Source: Neofusicoccum parvum (Eukaryota; Ascomycota; Dothideomycetes; Botryosphaeriales; Botryosphaeriaceae). Taken from it: a stretch of 64,000 nucleotides of DNA. The position numbers were made by a program, and so were the translations under genes. Position 1 is the stretch's first letter. Each line of letters opens with the position of its first letter. The stretch lies in contig CP087215.1 in NCBI GenBank assembly GCA_020912385.1, positions 1,984,001 to 2,048,000 of the forward strand, read 5' to 3'. The notes beneath the pieces were generated by a model that did no database searches, was not told the DNA's origin, and was given only the letters and a program-made list of their open reading frames with translations. This document shows positions 11,661 to 23,348 of the stretch, in pieces.

Positions 11661-12289
11661 AACGGGTGCGCGTTGCGTGCAGCGGCGAGAAGGAGAGTGG
11701 TAGGTATGAGGGGATAGCGCGAGCGCTGGAGAAAGAGATCTCGGTGGAGAGGGCGTGTTTTGCGGCTGGTTGTTGACTTTGGGCGGGGAGGGGGTTGTTT
11801 GGGGGATGGCGGCATCAGGGAGCGACACCAAAAGCGGAAAAGGAAGCGGCGGGAGAGCGTACCATCGTCTTGGCTTGGAGTGATCGTTTATGTGAAGCAG
11901 CAACTGGCGACAAAGTGCGACAGACACGAAGGCACGGAATGCGGTAGGCGAGGGTGAGGTGGTACAGCAGAATTGGGTGTTGCACTGTGACAGATGTCCG
12001 CCCCAAGGGTGAAGCGGGCGCGCAGTGACCGCGCTACGCCCGTGCCATGCGTTGCAATGGCAACCGCCCAAACAACACAGCCAACGTCATCCAGTCATGT
12101 GAAAGTCTAGACGCCCGTAAACACCACCTGCTCTACGCCGGTCCCAGACTGCGCTTTGCGGCCACCGCCAGCGCCTGTTGACATCGCTGGACGGCCACAA
12201 TCCTCTCCAGCCCGGGTCTTCACCGCAATCTGCCCGCTGCGCCCTGACTCTCCGGCGGTGTCCCTCCATCCCGCAGCACTCGCACCTCT
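11661..12289. other. Intergenic, upstream of the myosin light chain gene
   Basis: About 630 nt upstream of the light chain ATG and downstream of the methyltransferase stop. Pyrimidine/purine-biased stretches lie just upstream of the ATG, common in fungal 5' regions. No gene was seen. Confidence 0.5.
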
Positions 12290-13230
12290 TTACTTCCTCC
12301 GCGCGATGACCAGCCCAGTTCCCCACTCCAGCTCCACCTCCAGATCGTCGCTCTGCCACCCCTCTGCCGCGCTGATCTCGTCGAACATCCGGTCCATCAC
12401 GTCGCCCGTGCCTCCGTCCTTCCGCGGCTTGATGTCCGGGTGCGCCTCGTGCCAGCCGTGCCAGGCGCTCCACGTCCTGAAATACTCCCTCCACTGACCC
12501 ACCGTCGCTTTACGATACAGCCGGACAGCCTGCTCTCCTTTGCCGCTGCTCGCACCCTTCGTATCCGGCACGTACTCAAACCTCTTGACGTCCTCGAAGA
12601 ACTCCTCCGCCGGCACGATCGGCCGATAGTACTGCTCGACGATGCTGCGCCCGGGCTGCGACCAGTACGGCCCCAGCTTGTCCTTGTCGGCGCTGTTGTA
12701 CGACCACTCGGCAATAATCTCGGTGGCGCGCGGGTAGTCGACGAAGAACGGGTTGCCGTACGTCCAGAAGGCGACGGTGCCGCCCTGCCGCAGCACGCGC
12801 GCCAGCGACGCCCACACGCGCGGGTAGTCGAACCAGTGCGCCGCCTGGCCCGACAGGATGGCATCCACGCTGTTGTCGCCGAAGAAGGGCAGCTCCTCCG
12901 CCGGCCCGCTCTGGAAGGAGACGTTGGGATACGCGACGAGGTCGGTGTTGGCTTGTGCTTGCTCGATCATGCCGGGGGACGGGTCGACGCCGATGGCTGT
13001 CTCGAAGTCTTGGGCAATGGCGCGCGTCACGATGCCAGGACCGCATCCGAGGTCGGCGCATAGGCTCTTCGGGCCCCGGTGGTAGGAGAAGATCAGGTCA
13101 TAGAGCGATCGCGGGTAGCTGGGGCGCAATGCTGCGTATGAGGTGTATGAGAAATCGGCCTTCCTGAGGTAAGTTTAGTATGCGCAGTATAGCTAACGCG
13201 AATGAGCAAAACCCACGCAAAGGTAGCCAT
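12290..13230 (-). CDS. SAM-dependent methyltransferase (TMT1-like)
   Basis: Class I S-adenosylmethionine methyltransferase. A 14-nt first exon (13230-13217, MATF plus two bases of the Ala codon) is followed by a 53-nt intron (13164-13216, GTGGGT...CTCAG) and a single long exon, giving 295 residues. The N-terminus (KADFSYTSYAALRPSYP) and the SAM-binding motif I (CADLGCGPG, about residues 40-48), with IGVDPSPGMIEQAQAN and an SGQAAHWFD segment, match the yeast trans-aconitate methyltransferase / crg1 group. These cytosolic enzymes methylate small carboxylic acids or related metabolites; the substrate here cannot be told from sequence. The short first exon is supported by the phase and by the family's MxxF...F start. 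Confidence 0.85.
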
Positions 13231-13723
13231 GGTGTATTAGAGCAGTAAGGTGTTGTTCCACCTTGTTAAATTGACTGCCACTCGGGTATTGCGGCGACGT
13301 GGGCGAGAGGTCTTGAGGGGGGTGAATCCTAAACAGACTAGCAACTTACCACCAGCTTGTGTTGAGATATGCAAGCATGGAAAGATACACGCTTTCTTCA
13401 CGCCTACCCCACGTTTGCTTGTTGTCTCGGATCCGACTTCGCTTCCGGCATCACGTCATCGGCTGCAGGTGTAACCCCATCAGCGATTCACCGTCTCGCC
13501 TGCCAATGAGTCGATCGCACGTTCTACGAGCGTACAACGTGCAAGGCGAAGTTCAGTCGAATCGAAAGTCGTCGAAGCTCTCTACGGGCCGGTGTGCCGC
13601 TTCAATCTCACAAGTGTCTTCCTTTACATTCGTGTTGGTAGGAATGGTCCTAAACCCTCCCATGACGCTTCAATATTTGCCGCCGAATATGCTAGAGACA
13701 GACAGTCTGCATGAATCCATCGT
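13231..13723. other. Intergenic
   Basis: About 490 nt between the methyltransferase start and the stop of HET gene 2. It would hold the methyltransferase promoter. No gene was seen. Confidence 0.5.
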
Positions 13724-15948
13724 TTAGAATATTTTCACGTCTCGAATCTCCCAACCATCACGCCACCATTGTTCATTTATTGGCTGCGAATCCCAGCTTG
13801 GATATCCGGAAAGGTAACCCACGCGGTGAAAGTCCTCGCTACCCGGATCCTGGGACAGGATCAGTGCACCACAATATGTGTGCATCCTATTCCCTAGGCA
13901 GCGGGGAAGGTATTGCTTGAGTCTGTCCAAGATGATTTCCGCAGGCGTTTTATCCTTTGGGAGTGCAAACAGCTCAAGGCAGAAAACCTTTTGTCTGTCT
14001 TCGAGCGTTGTGCTCTTGAGCAATTTGTCAGGCCATGCCTTGATCTTGGAACAAGTCACTCTTGTCCCCGATGTCAGATCGTGTACAGTGGTGTTACTGG
14101 CGGTTTGCGGCCGAGAGAATATCTCCGTGGACCACTCTGCTTCCTTAACTCGTCCACGGACACTAATATACCCTGATTTGACATCTCCGAAGGGAGAATT
14201 GCTTGAGTGCAATTTGATTTGGACATCTAGCAACCGACAAGAGGGTTTCCGAGAGCTGCGTAATATTTCCCACTGTGCTGTCTCTACGCACGATGCCCAG
14301 GACCACGATGGAGCCCAGAGACGGGGAAGGTCTCCCTGGAGACTCTCTTTCAGCTTGCAGCGATGCGATCTTTCGTGGGAACGGACACTCCACCCTAGCT
14401 GTCGGAGTAGATCCTTCTCCCAGAGTCCCGCACAATAGCGACCGTACTTTCCGGAACTTCCGTATAGTTCCGCTACTGCGGAGATACCGACGAGAGCGTC
14501 CGATGGGAATGTTGTTTCTCGTTTGCGATAAGTGGAAACCAACCATTCCCAGGCCGCAGGATGCTCCCACCTGTACCCTGGCGAGCATAGATCCAGAAAT
14601 TTCCTTGGAGCCATGTCCATCAACCCAGGGTCCATTCCGGTATGCATGCGTGCGTAAGAAGCAAGAAAGCCGCCATCACAGGCATGGAGGGTGGGGCAGA
14701 ACCATCGGATGCTACCATACCCGTAGCAAAGGATTCTAGAAGATAGAAGCCCCTCCTGAAACGTCCATCCTCGCTTGAAAAGGGGTGGGCCATTGACAAA
14801 GTTCGATGTATCGAAAGTTTGCCCGAGGAAGATGGTTCCGGATTGTCCGCTCGAGGAGCGTGTTTGAAGGCGGCCATATGTCTTTGTCCCGGATTTCACT
14901 GAATCGAGGGTGTTCTTGAAGAGTCCGTACTGACTGTCCGGTGCTCCCACTGCGGCAATTGTTACGTACGCCCCTCGGAAAATGCGGCTCATTTGGGAAA
15001 TTTGTTCCGTCATCTCTTTGCTGTCATCTTGCAGTATACACCAGGTGTCAACCCAGAGATACCTGACACCCAAGCCCCGTGTTACTATGATGGCTTCCTG
15101 GATGGTTTTGGGAATCTCATCTATTCGAACTCCATGGACTCGCTCGGAATCTTTCGTCAGCACAAAGCTTTGTCTTCCTCCCCAGCAATAACTGAGAGCT
15201 GTATATCGCAGATTTTGCCCGGGCATCGGACAAACCAATTTGACTTCTCGAGATTCTTCCTCGCCAACGTCGACGAGACGCTTTGGCGTGAAGTCTTGCC
15301 TCCACGCTCGACACCGTTTGTGGCGCTTATCGCACTCTTTCAGCCATGTGAGCGGGACACTGAAATTGGTGGCCAGATCATCATCCACAGGACTATGTGG
15401 TTTTCTGTATTCGATGCTGCGTATTACAGCATCACCTAGCACAATATGAGTTCAACTGCCAGTTCATCAAAGGTGTATGAGCAGGACATACCTTCGTTGG
15501 CATAAACATTCACTAAATTGCCAACCAAATCTGGACCAAACTTGATAGCAAGAAAGTAAACAGGCCCCTCCCGACCAAGCTGATACGCCACACGGCTCTT
15601 TGTCCATCCGGCTCGAGTAACATGGCTCCACCAACATGGTGAATTAAACAGATGGCTGAAAAAGCTACAGCCATTTTCGATTGCTCTCCGCGCCTCGGAA
15701 TACGTTACAGATAATTGTCCGGCTCTCAGAGTTGACGATGGACTCCGAAACATCTCACATAAGCGCGATAGAAATTTTCGGTTGTGGAAATCGGCTACGA
15801 CGTTTTGGCAGTGTTCGCAGGTGTGGATCAGCGTATCATTCTGCATCCAGCCTTGCTCGTTCTCACTCGTCTGTGCGTCTGAACGGCCATCGGGATGACT
15901 AATCTGTGTTGTAGATGGTTCTTCGAGGAGGTTGTCGGATGATTCCAT
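13724..15948 (-). CDS. HET-domain protein 2
   Basis: Intact HET-domain protein of 722 residues. Exon 1 (15948-15492) and exon 2 (15435-13724) are joined by a 56-nt intron (GTATGT...TGCTAG) in phase. Exon 1 has the Cys motif HTCEHCQ, shared with HET protein 1. Exon 2 carries the HET domain: LVDVG, YTALSYCWGG, IPKTIQEAIIVTRGLG, YLWVDTWCILQDD, YVTIAA, then GWTFQEGLLSSRIL and APSWSWAS. The predicted role is self/non-self recognition leading to cell death after hyphal fusion; no partner domain (NACHT, ankyrin, WD40) is fused to it. It neighbours a P450 and lies 5 kb from the broken paralogue HET 1. Same architecture and similar N-terminal motif suggest an old tandem duplication. Confidence 0.9.
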
Positions 15949-16384
15949 GGTGTTTGAAGCTTTCGACGATTCGAGAGGCCTTGATAAAGCTGCGTCTAGG
16001 CTTGTGCTTGAATGATGCCCGCTTCAAGAAGATGGTGAACATTGTTGAGAAGTGAATAAGATTGCTGACGACCGTATGTGTAGCCTGGTCTGAGTAAGCC
16101 GACATCCAAGTTGCGGAAAGTGGGGTGCTGGTCATCTCTGAACCCTCATTTGGCATTTTTCGCGGGGAAAAGTTCAGCTTTACCAATCCAATTTGCTTCT
16201 CCATCTGCTATACGGCAATCAAAGTAAGAGAAGTTCATATCATGGCACAAAGTAGGATGATGTACTTTCTTAAGCCATCGTCCATCATCCTAATACCTCG
16301 TCAACCACCGCTTTCTACAAGTACACCAATTGACCTATCCACGCTCACAGCCACCCACTATCTATCCTTGACCTCTTCCTGACC
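15949..16384. other. Intergenic, HET gene 2 promoter side
   Basis: About 440 nt upstream of HET gene 2 and downstream of the P450. AT-richer than the flanking genes. No gene was seen. Confidence 0.5.
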
Positions 16385-18208
16385 TCACTTGGCAGTCTTC
16401 GCCATCACGCTCGTAACCGCCTCCGGACTCTGGATCCACTGCTCGTTCGCATCCAACAGCTTCTCTCTCTGCTCAGCCCAATTCGCCTTCACCAGCTCCA
16501 ACCTCCCTGCACTCCTCGGCTTGACATCCACACTATACGGGTTTATCGTATTCACAATCCCCGGTCTCAAGTCATCCATGTCAATATCGATCTCCCGTCC
16601 GCCATCATCCTTCTGCTTCTTGATATCAAACGCCCACAGCATATACGACACCATGAAAAACAGGTTGCGCTCTGCCAGATGCTGTCCGGGGCAGACGCGT
16701 CGCCCAGCACCGAACGCGAACAGGTCAGTGCGGGCGCCGACCTGCTCGTCAGACGTCACCATCTCGAGCTTGCCCTCCCAGCGTTCGGGTCGGAACTCTC
16801 GCGGCTCGGGGTAGGTGGCGGGATCGGTGTGGATGGCGTAGGTGTTGAGGACCAGGACGGTGCCGGCGGGGATGTGCCATTCGCCGACTTGCATGGGTGC
16901 GGTGGTGGCGTGGGGGAGGGCGAGCGGAGCGACGCTGATCCAGCGTTGGAGTCTGGGAAGAGACGTGTCAGAATTGGAGGGCTTCAGTGCATGACCGGAT
17001 GTGTTGACTCACTCCTGGATAACCTGGCGTGTGTACGGCAGGTCGACGGCGTCTTCATCTCTCGGGAGCCTGTCCGGGCCCACCACCCTGTCAATTTCTG
17101 TCCACGACGTTAGCATCGGCCAAAGGATCCGTGGTTAGGGAAGTTAAACCAACCCTCCTGTGCCTTTCTCTGCACCTCAGGAAACAGCGCCATAGCCGCA
17201 ACCCAATTGTTCAACGAGCTCGACGTCGTATCCGTCGCGGCCACCAACAAACTATTCGCAACCTCGCACCCTTCCCTCTCACTGATGCCCTCCCACCCTC
17301 CCTTCAACTTCTCCTGAATTGCCGCGATGAAGTTCGGCAACGGCGTGCACGTCCTCACCAACTCCTTAGTCTTATTCCAATGCCGCCACACCAACTCCTC
17401 ATGCCGCGCGGTCAACACCTTCGCCATCGGCCTCCCCGGCACCGCCCAATACGGCAGCTTCCAAACAAACGCATAATCATCCAACCACCCCCACCGCATC
17501 CCCAGCAACCCCCACTCCAACAACGAATCCACCACCTCCCTAATCCCCGGATCCTCCGCACTCGGCACCCGCAACCCATTCAACATCGTCATCCCCACAC
17601 TATTCGAGAACCGCTCGAGATGGCGCCGCAACCGCGCGGGGTCATCCGCGACGTCGACCAGCAGCTTCGAAGCCTCGAGCGTCTGGTAGGGCAGGTAGCA
17701 GCGGGCGGCGCCGACGTTGAGGATCGAGTGCCACATCTTGCGCGCGGCGCGCCAGCGCGGCCCGCTCATCATCGCCGGCACGTAGTTGCCGCGGCCCTCC
17801 AGGTCGAGCCGGTGCGCCGGCCGCCCCGCCGTCAGCTGCCCGCGCTTGTTGAGCAGCTCGTGCGCGAGCGGCGCGGAGCTGATGATCAGGTACGGCGTGT
17901 TGCCCTTCATGATCGTGTAGAGCGGCCCGTAGCGCGCGGCCCAGGCGGTGTATTGGAGGTGTGGGTGCACGGCGGGGATCTGTGGGGTGGAGGCGTTAGT
18001 GGGGAGGTGGGAGGGCGGGGGGTGGCGGGCTGACTTCTCTGATGTTGCCCCAGATTGGGCGGGTTGGTGGGCCTGGGGGCAGGCTGGCTGGGCGAGTTCC
18101 GATTTGGAGGACGCGATGGATGAGGTAGGCGGCTAGAGTGAAGAAGAGGCCGCTGAGGGCCACGTAAGGCCCGAAGCGGAAGGCCTGTTGGGAGGTGGTG
18201 GTCTCCAT
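16385..18208 (-). CDS. Cytochrome P450 monooxygenase
   Basis: ER-anchored haem-thiolate monooxygenase of 550 residues, in four exons joined in phase: 18208-18035, 17979-17154, 17097-17013 and 16952-16385. Introns are 55, 56 and 60 nt. A membrane anchor (YVALSGLFFTLAAYLIHRVL) is followed by the Pro-rich hinge LPPGPPTRPIWGN. The I-helix reads AATDTTSSS, the K-helix ExxR is ELQR and is created across the last splice, then FRPERW, and the haem-binding loop FGAGRRVCPG with the Cys ligand. All essential residues are present, so it should be active. Substrate unknown; the general look resembles fungal secondary-metabolism P450s such as the O-methylsterigmatocystin oxidoreductase group. No backbone synthase lies nearby, so a cluster role is not supported here. 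Confidence 0.92.
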
Positions 18209-20562
18209 GGTGAAGAGTTCGGTGGGAAAGCAAATGGAGAGGAGAGGAGGGCGGAAGGAGATGGGAGTAAAGCCGTGCGAAGCTAGTGAGCAGGATACTC
18301 TGGTATAAATATTGCCACCCTCCTCCTACTCAGCCTTAATGGCTCATCCGCCTTTTCTCCATCCCTCATACTGAGGGATAGGGTCCGCACCACCAGGACC
18401 TGGGCACGTGCAAGGAACGACGGATTGGCAAGCGTTACTACCCAGACCGGCACACCGAGCAAGATCCATTCCTGGGTCTAGGCGTTGCACAGCAGCGTTC
18501 CCAATCTTCGAGGCACCCAGCAATTGGCGTGTGACTCCCGATGTCCCGTTAGGCCTTTGCCTTATCGTCTCCGCATTTGCGTGAGGCATCAGAGTGAGCC
18601 ATCTCTTCTCATGCACGTAAGCATTTAGTGCTCTTGGAGAGGCCGGGGAAGCAGCATTCGCTTTTGGTCCGCGGACACGGATCATCAGCGCTTGTTTCAA
18701 GATGAACAACGCAGACACGCACATGTACGGGGGTGCATACAATGAGCGTGGGCTGAGTGGCGACCAGCAGGTTTTATACGTGCCTCGGCGGGCGTCTTGC
18801 CGGACGGCCCGGCCAGCTTGTGCATCAGCTGCGTACTGCTGGCCTCCGTCCATCTTGGACTCATGGGTGTTTATGTCGGCCTTGGGATTAAGGTGCGTCG
18901 TGCAGAGCAGGCGCTGGGCGTGCGGGCGTGCAGGGTGCAGACGCCACCGATCCCTGTCCCTGCATACGTAAGTACACACGGCCAACAAGGCGCTCCCGCA
19001 TACGAAGGTACGTACGGTTGATCTACATGGTGCTGACTTGCCCCCCGCCTATTGCCGTGCGAGGCGAGCCGTGGGCCGTGTGGGAGAGACCGATCCGTCT
19101 TACGCGAGGCGGGCGAAGCACCGGAAGAGGCAGCTGTTGCGGGCGAAAGCAGGCGTTCATCGCGGCGCCTTTTGCTCCTGCGAGATCACTGGTGGTCCAC
19201 CCCGCTGCGAAGAGGCTGCCGAGGCCAGCTCGGGCTGTGGGCGGAACAGCGGCTGGGGGGCATTGCCCGAAGCGGAACCATGCGGCGCGTTAGCGTGTAC
19301 GGAGTACGCTCAACTGCCCATCCCGCTCCGTCTACTTCTTTTTTCTGTGCCGTTGAGGCGATCCTTGACACGCCGGCGTCTGCTTACGTCCACACAGTCA
19401 GCCGCGTGGAATTAGGTCCATGGCAAAAGCATCGACGATGGACTGTGCAGCAGGCGACGGACATGTGGCCGGCCAAGCGGACGGTGGGAGAGAACCATCT
19501 CGAGACCCGCGTATAAGGGAATTCGCTCTCCATCAGCTGGGCTCTGTGCTGAGTGAGAGCCAGAAAACTCACGCTCTCTTCTTTGCAGCGGGAAGGAACA
19601 GCGGGAAGGATCAACAGAGCACAACCCTGTTCGGCAGAGCATCATTCGCGGCCCCGCTGCGCTCACTGGCTGCCCGCTCTGCACCTAAATTGCCGTGACC
19701 GCGTGAGATGTGACTTCGTGAAGACGACTAAACAGGACCCCTAGGACTGACAACGGACCAGCGGACGTACGGGATGACGGCCGTTGTCGTCGCTGATGGT
19801 AACGCGAAAGACCCAGTGATGTCGGGCGTACGTGAGGCAGCACAAAAGCGCTGCATGGGCGTTTGTCCGTGTGTGACCGGGACGTGCAGCGGGGCAGCAG
19901 GACTGGAGCCAGGGCCTGGAATGATAGGGCGTGCATGCGTTGCGGGCCTGGCTGGCCTTGCATGCGCACGAGACCGTATGCTACCGGTAGCGTTTGCCTG
20001 CTTGGTCACTGACCGGTTGTTTCGCCTCGAGTAGGGCTGAATCAAGGTGAGCCACCATGAGCCACCATGAGCCACCGATCTACCTCTTCCCATCAAAGCC
20101 TGCAATAGCGGAGAAGCATGGACGATAGAACACCTTGCCTCCCGTGATCTCCATTTATCCGGACCATGTACATCATCTCTCTAGGGCTTCGATTCGATAG
20201 TCCGGCCCTGGAAGAGGCGAATCAGGTCGAGTGAGATTTAAGCGTCCTGGTCGGACATGTGTTGGCGTCGGATGAAGAGACCCGCGTAGGTCGGTTCTCG
20301 TTGTCCGTCGAACCCACAGGAGTGCTCAGCAGTTCTAAATATGCGGTGCTGAACAAGCGTGCCATTCTGTTCTACCGGTAAAATGCAGCTACACCATCTC
20401 AGCGCGCCATGCTCAACTAGCTTAGCCCTGCATGATACTCTCCTTCTCCTGTCAATGTAGTAGTTCTACGCGCTCTAGGCCCAATGCTTGACGTAAAGAG
20501 TTGTAAGCGCCTATCCAATGCCAACGTTTTGTATACCAATGATGTCCGCCCGCCCATCCCAT
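18209..20562. other. Gene-free region
   Basis: 2.35 kb between the P450 start and the ORC4 stop. A TATA-like run (TATAAATATT at 18303-18312) lies about 95 nt upstream of the P450 ATG. Apart from the short tandem repeat at 20048-20077 I see no feature; open frames here give Arg/Ala-rich low-information translations. Confidence 0.5.
20048..20077. repeat. Three 10-bp tandem repeats
   Basis: The unit TGAGCCACCA occurs three times head to tail; the last copy ends in G instead of A. Non-coding. Confidence 0.9.
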
Positions 20563-22938
20563 TCAAATATGCCTGCACCACTTCTCCAACACGCGATCCA
20601 ACCCCGGCACACTCGGCGCAATCTCCTCCAGCGCTACATCGCACCTGACCATCGCCGAGTCCGCGCTCCCGCCCCCAATCCCGCCACCGCTCCCCCCACC
20701 GCCCACTACCGGAAGGAGGAGATGATACCTAACCAGCCGCTCCCACTCGCCGCGCGACGCCTCCCTGCCCCAGACCTTCGTTCCCGTAGCGCCTGCCGCC
20801 AGAGCGCCGCCAGCTGCCGACGCGATCTTTGCCTTCGATGCCAGCGAGACGTACTCGGCGTACGCCATGTTGAAGTTGCACGTGTCGGCGTCGTGAATGA
20901 TATCGAGGCGGGCCGTGGAGATGAGGAGCCCGAGGGCGAGGTCAGAGAGGGAGGGAAGGAGGGTGAGTTTGGAGTCGGGTGGAGCGAGGAGTGCGCTTGA
21001 TGAGGCGAGCGATTGCCCCGTAGACGTGGAGAAGTGGGCAGCCGTGAGGGGAAAGGTTGAAGGGGAGAGCAGTGAGATAGGGAGGAGGAAAGCGGAGAGC
21101 GCAGATGATATGGATTTGTTGGTATAGTAGTGCGGCTCGATGTGAAAATGAACAAAGCCATCGTCGGCGAAGAGGGACTGTTCACTTTGTTAGCTGCGTT
21201 ACTCTCCCTCGTAGTTATCATGGGAAATTACCTCCACGGAATCATTCCAAGCCGTGCGAAGGTCTTTGGAGTGTGCCGCTTGCTTGCCCTTGGCTCCGCT
21301 TCTCGATTTGGAAGGCGACCGGGTAGACAGCACCGACTGCTCTGAATCGATCAAGTCCTCTGGATGAAGCATCAAGGCTGCCTTGCATATTTCTTGGAAC
21401 GATGTCAAGCTCTTAGCTAGCGACAAGTGAACGTATCGATGGCTGAATCTGCTCTTGACGCGCTTCTCGAGATTATTCGACACATCTATTCTCGTTGTCA
21501 GGCCGAGGACAGTGATTGGTGCTTTCTTTGACTGCGCAATGTCGAACAAGTTGTATAACAGCGTCTGTCGCGGATGAGAGGCAAAGAGGTCGAATTCGTC
21601 CATGATGAAAACGACTGCCTTGGCGACCTCATCCGACTCTTCTCCAGCCAGTTCCGAGGGGTGAGATAAGAGCGCCAACAGCGTGGACAACGTATCCGCA
21701 TAGTTCTTGCCTATACTGTCTTCCTCAGCGTCCATTTCTTTCCCAAGCTGCCTCCATATCTCGCGCAGAGCAAGCTTATCATCAGTGTGGACGAAGCCGT
21801 TGAGCCTAATGATGTGAAAGTCCTGTCTTTGGTCTTTCGAGATCTCCCGCAACACCTGATTCACCATCGTTGTTTTGCCGCTTCCACGGGCTCCGATCAA
21901 GAGCATGGAATTGCCTTCTCCAGCACTGACTGTTTGCTCTACTAGTTGGTGAACCTTTCTGTATTCTTCGTCCAGGCCAATCAATGGAGTAGGCTCCTTG
22001 CCAGTGATCCTTTCCAGGACGAGAGACTTGAGTAGGTTCAATGCGATTTCAGCCGGCTGCTCATGTTTTGAAGGAGCTTCTGCCTTCTTTGGTGTAGCCT
22101 GCGCTTTTTGCATCTGACTGCGCCGTTTCGAAACTGAGGAGACCACGGGCTCTGGCGTCGGCGCTGCAACGGTTTCTTGGTCTGACTTATCCTCACTCTC
22201 AAGTAGATCAAGCAGACTGGTCTTCTCGGGCGGAGGTTTCGTAGCCGATGCGGTTGACTTAGCAGGAGTCTTCGCCTTCGTCGCCGACTTGCCGACCGTC
22301 TTCAGCTCTTTAACCAGCTCCCCATGCTCATGCTCCAGCGATTTCCTTGTCGTACGAGTCTTCCTTGCAGGGGTTTCCGGCTTCTCCACCGCATTTGCTC
22401 TCCCGCCTCGCGAGCGTGCTGGGGCAGGCTCGAGCTCGTCGGCTCCATCCTTCTCCGCAGTGTTGTTTCCCTGTGCCCGTTTGTTGCGCGCTTGCCTTGC
22501 CGGCTTCACCGCTGGCGTCTCCTCATCTGCGCTCCCAGCGTCATCCTCTGGCAAGTTTTCCTTGAATGAATCGCTCTGCTTTGTCGCCTTTGGCTTGGCC
22601 CGTGTTGTCTTCTTCGGCTGCGAGACTGTTTGGGATCGCTTCACAGCGGTGGCAGCTTCAGTCTGTAGCTGCCTCGCGGGTGAGCCACCAAAAGCGCCGT
22701 CAAAGTCATCGTATACATCGGGGTCATCCAGGTCATTGGCGGCGCCTCGTCGCCCAGCAAGCCTAGTGCTGGCGCGACTACCTTCGGTGGAGATTAAGCC
22801 GGCACGGCGCGTCGGTCGCTTCAATGTGCCCTTCGCAGGCGTGGGGACCGGGGTGGATTTCTCGATGTTGGCGGCGGATGCATCGTCGTCGGCCGAGCTC
22901 AGCTTTCTGCGCTTCGCGGATCTGGCACTGGGAGCCAT
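20563..22938 (-). CDS. ORC4: Origin recognition complex subunit 4
   Basis: AAA+ ATPase subunit of the nuclear origin recognition complex, which loads MCM helicase at origins. The ATG at 22938 (MAPSARSAKRRK) begins exon 1 (22938-21232); a 54-nt intron (21178-21231, GTAATT...AACAG) joins in phase 0 to exon 2 (21177-20563), total 773 residues. The first roughly 290 residues are a basic, Lys/Ala/Ser-rich disordered tail of the sort that contacts DNA. The ATPase core follows: PLIGLDEEYRKV, Walker A GARGSGKT, Walker B VVFIMDEFDLF, sensor region LGLTTRIDV and arginine-rich EKRVKSRFSHR. The C-terminal winged-helix part spans the intron (LFADDGFVHFHIE, MAYAEYVSLASK, LVRYHLLLP). A glycine-rich insert lies near the end. 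It is divergently paired with HRQ1. Confidence 0.93.
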
Positions 22939-23348
22939 TGCTGGAGTTCGCGGTGGCAAGAGTCGATGTGGGGTCGTGCAGCTTCAGCTATGCATGTTTG
23001 TGTTATCGGTATTCGCGGGTGAAGTCGAGGTTGTGGTGGAGATGGCTGGGCAGATGTTTACGCGGGCGGGTCGAGGGCTTGATCGCCGTCGCGCTCACCC
23101 TTGCGCCAAACGCGCGGGCATGTGAGACCGTGCCTACGCGTCGCTCTTCCTCTGTGCCATCGCTGCGCATCTTTCCGGTCGAGAGTCTTCATCGCGTCCC
23201 TTCTGTACGCGTCCAGTGAGCGACTTGTGCATTGCCTTTCTTTAATGTGGTGAATCGAGCCAAGCCGTCGCGGGCGGTCGCGTCTTTCGACGGCGTCATT
23301 GATTCTCGCCACCCCATCCGCGCCAATACACCACAACATGCCTCCGCC
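22939..23348. promoter_or_regulatory. Shared promoter region of ORC4 and HRQ1
   Basis: 410 nt separate the two divergent ATGs and must carry both 5' untranslated regions and promoters. I could not identify a specific regulator site with confidence. Confidence 0.55.

Noticed and set aside
23232..23348. Upstream extension of the HRQ1 frame and similarly of ORC4 (22939-22959) and the fucosidase (29291-29311)
   Set aside because: These extensions begin at TTG codons; the first ATG in frame was used instead.
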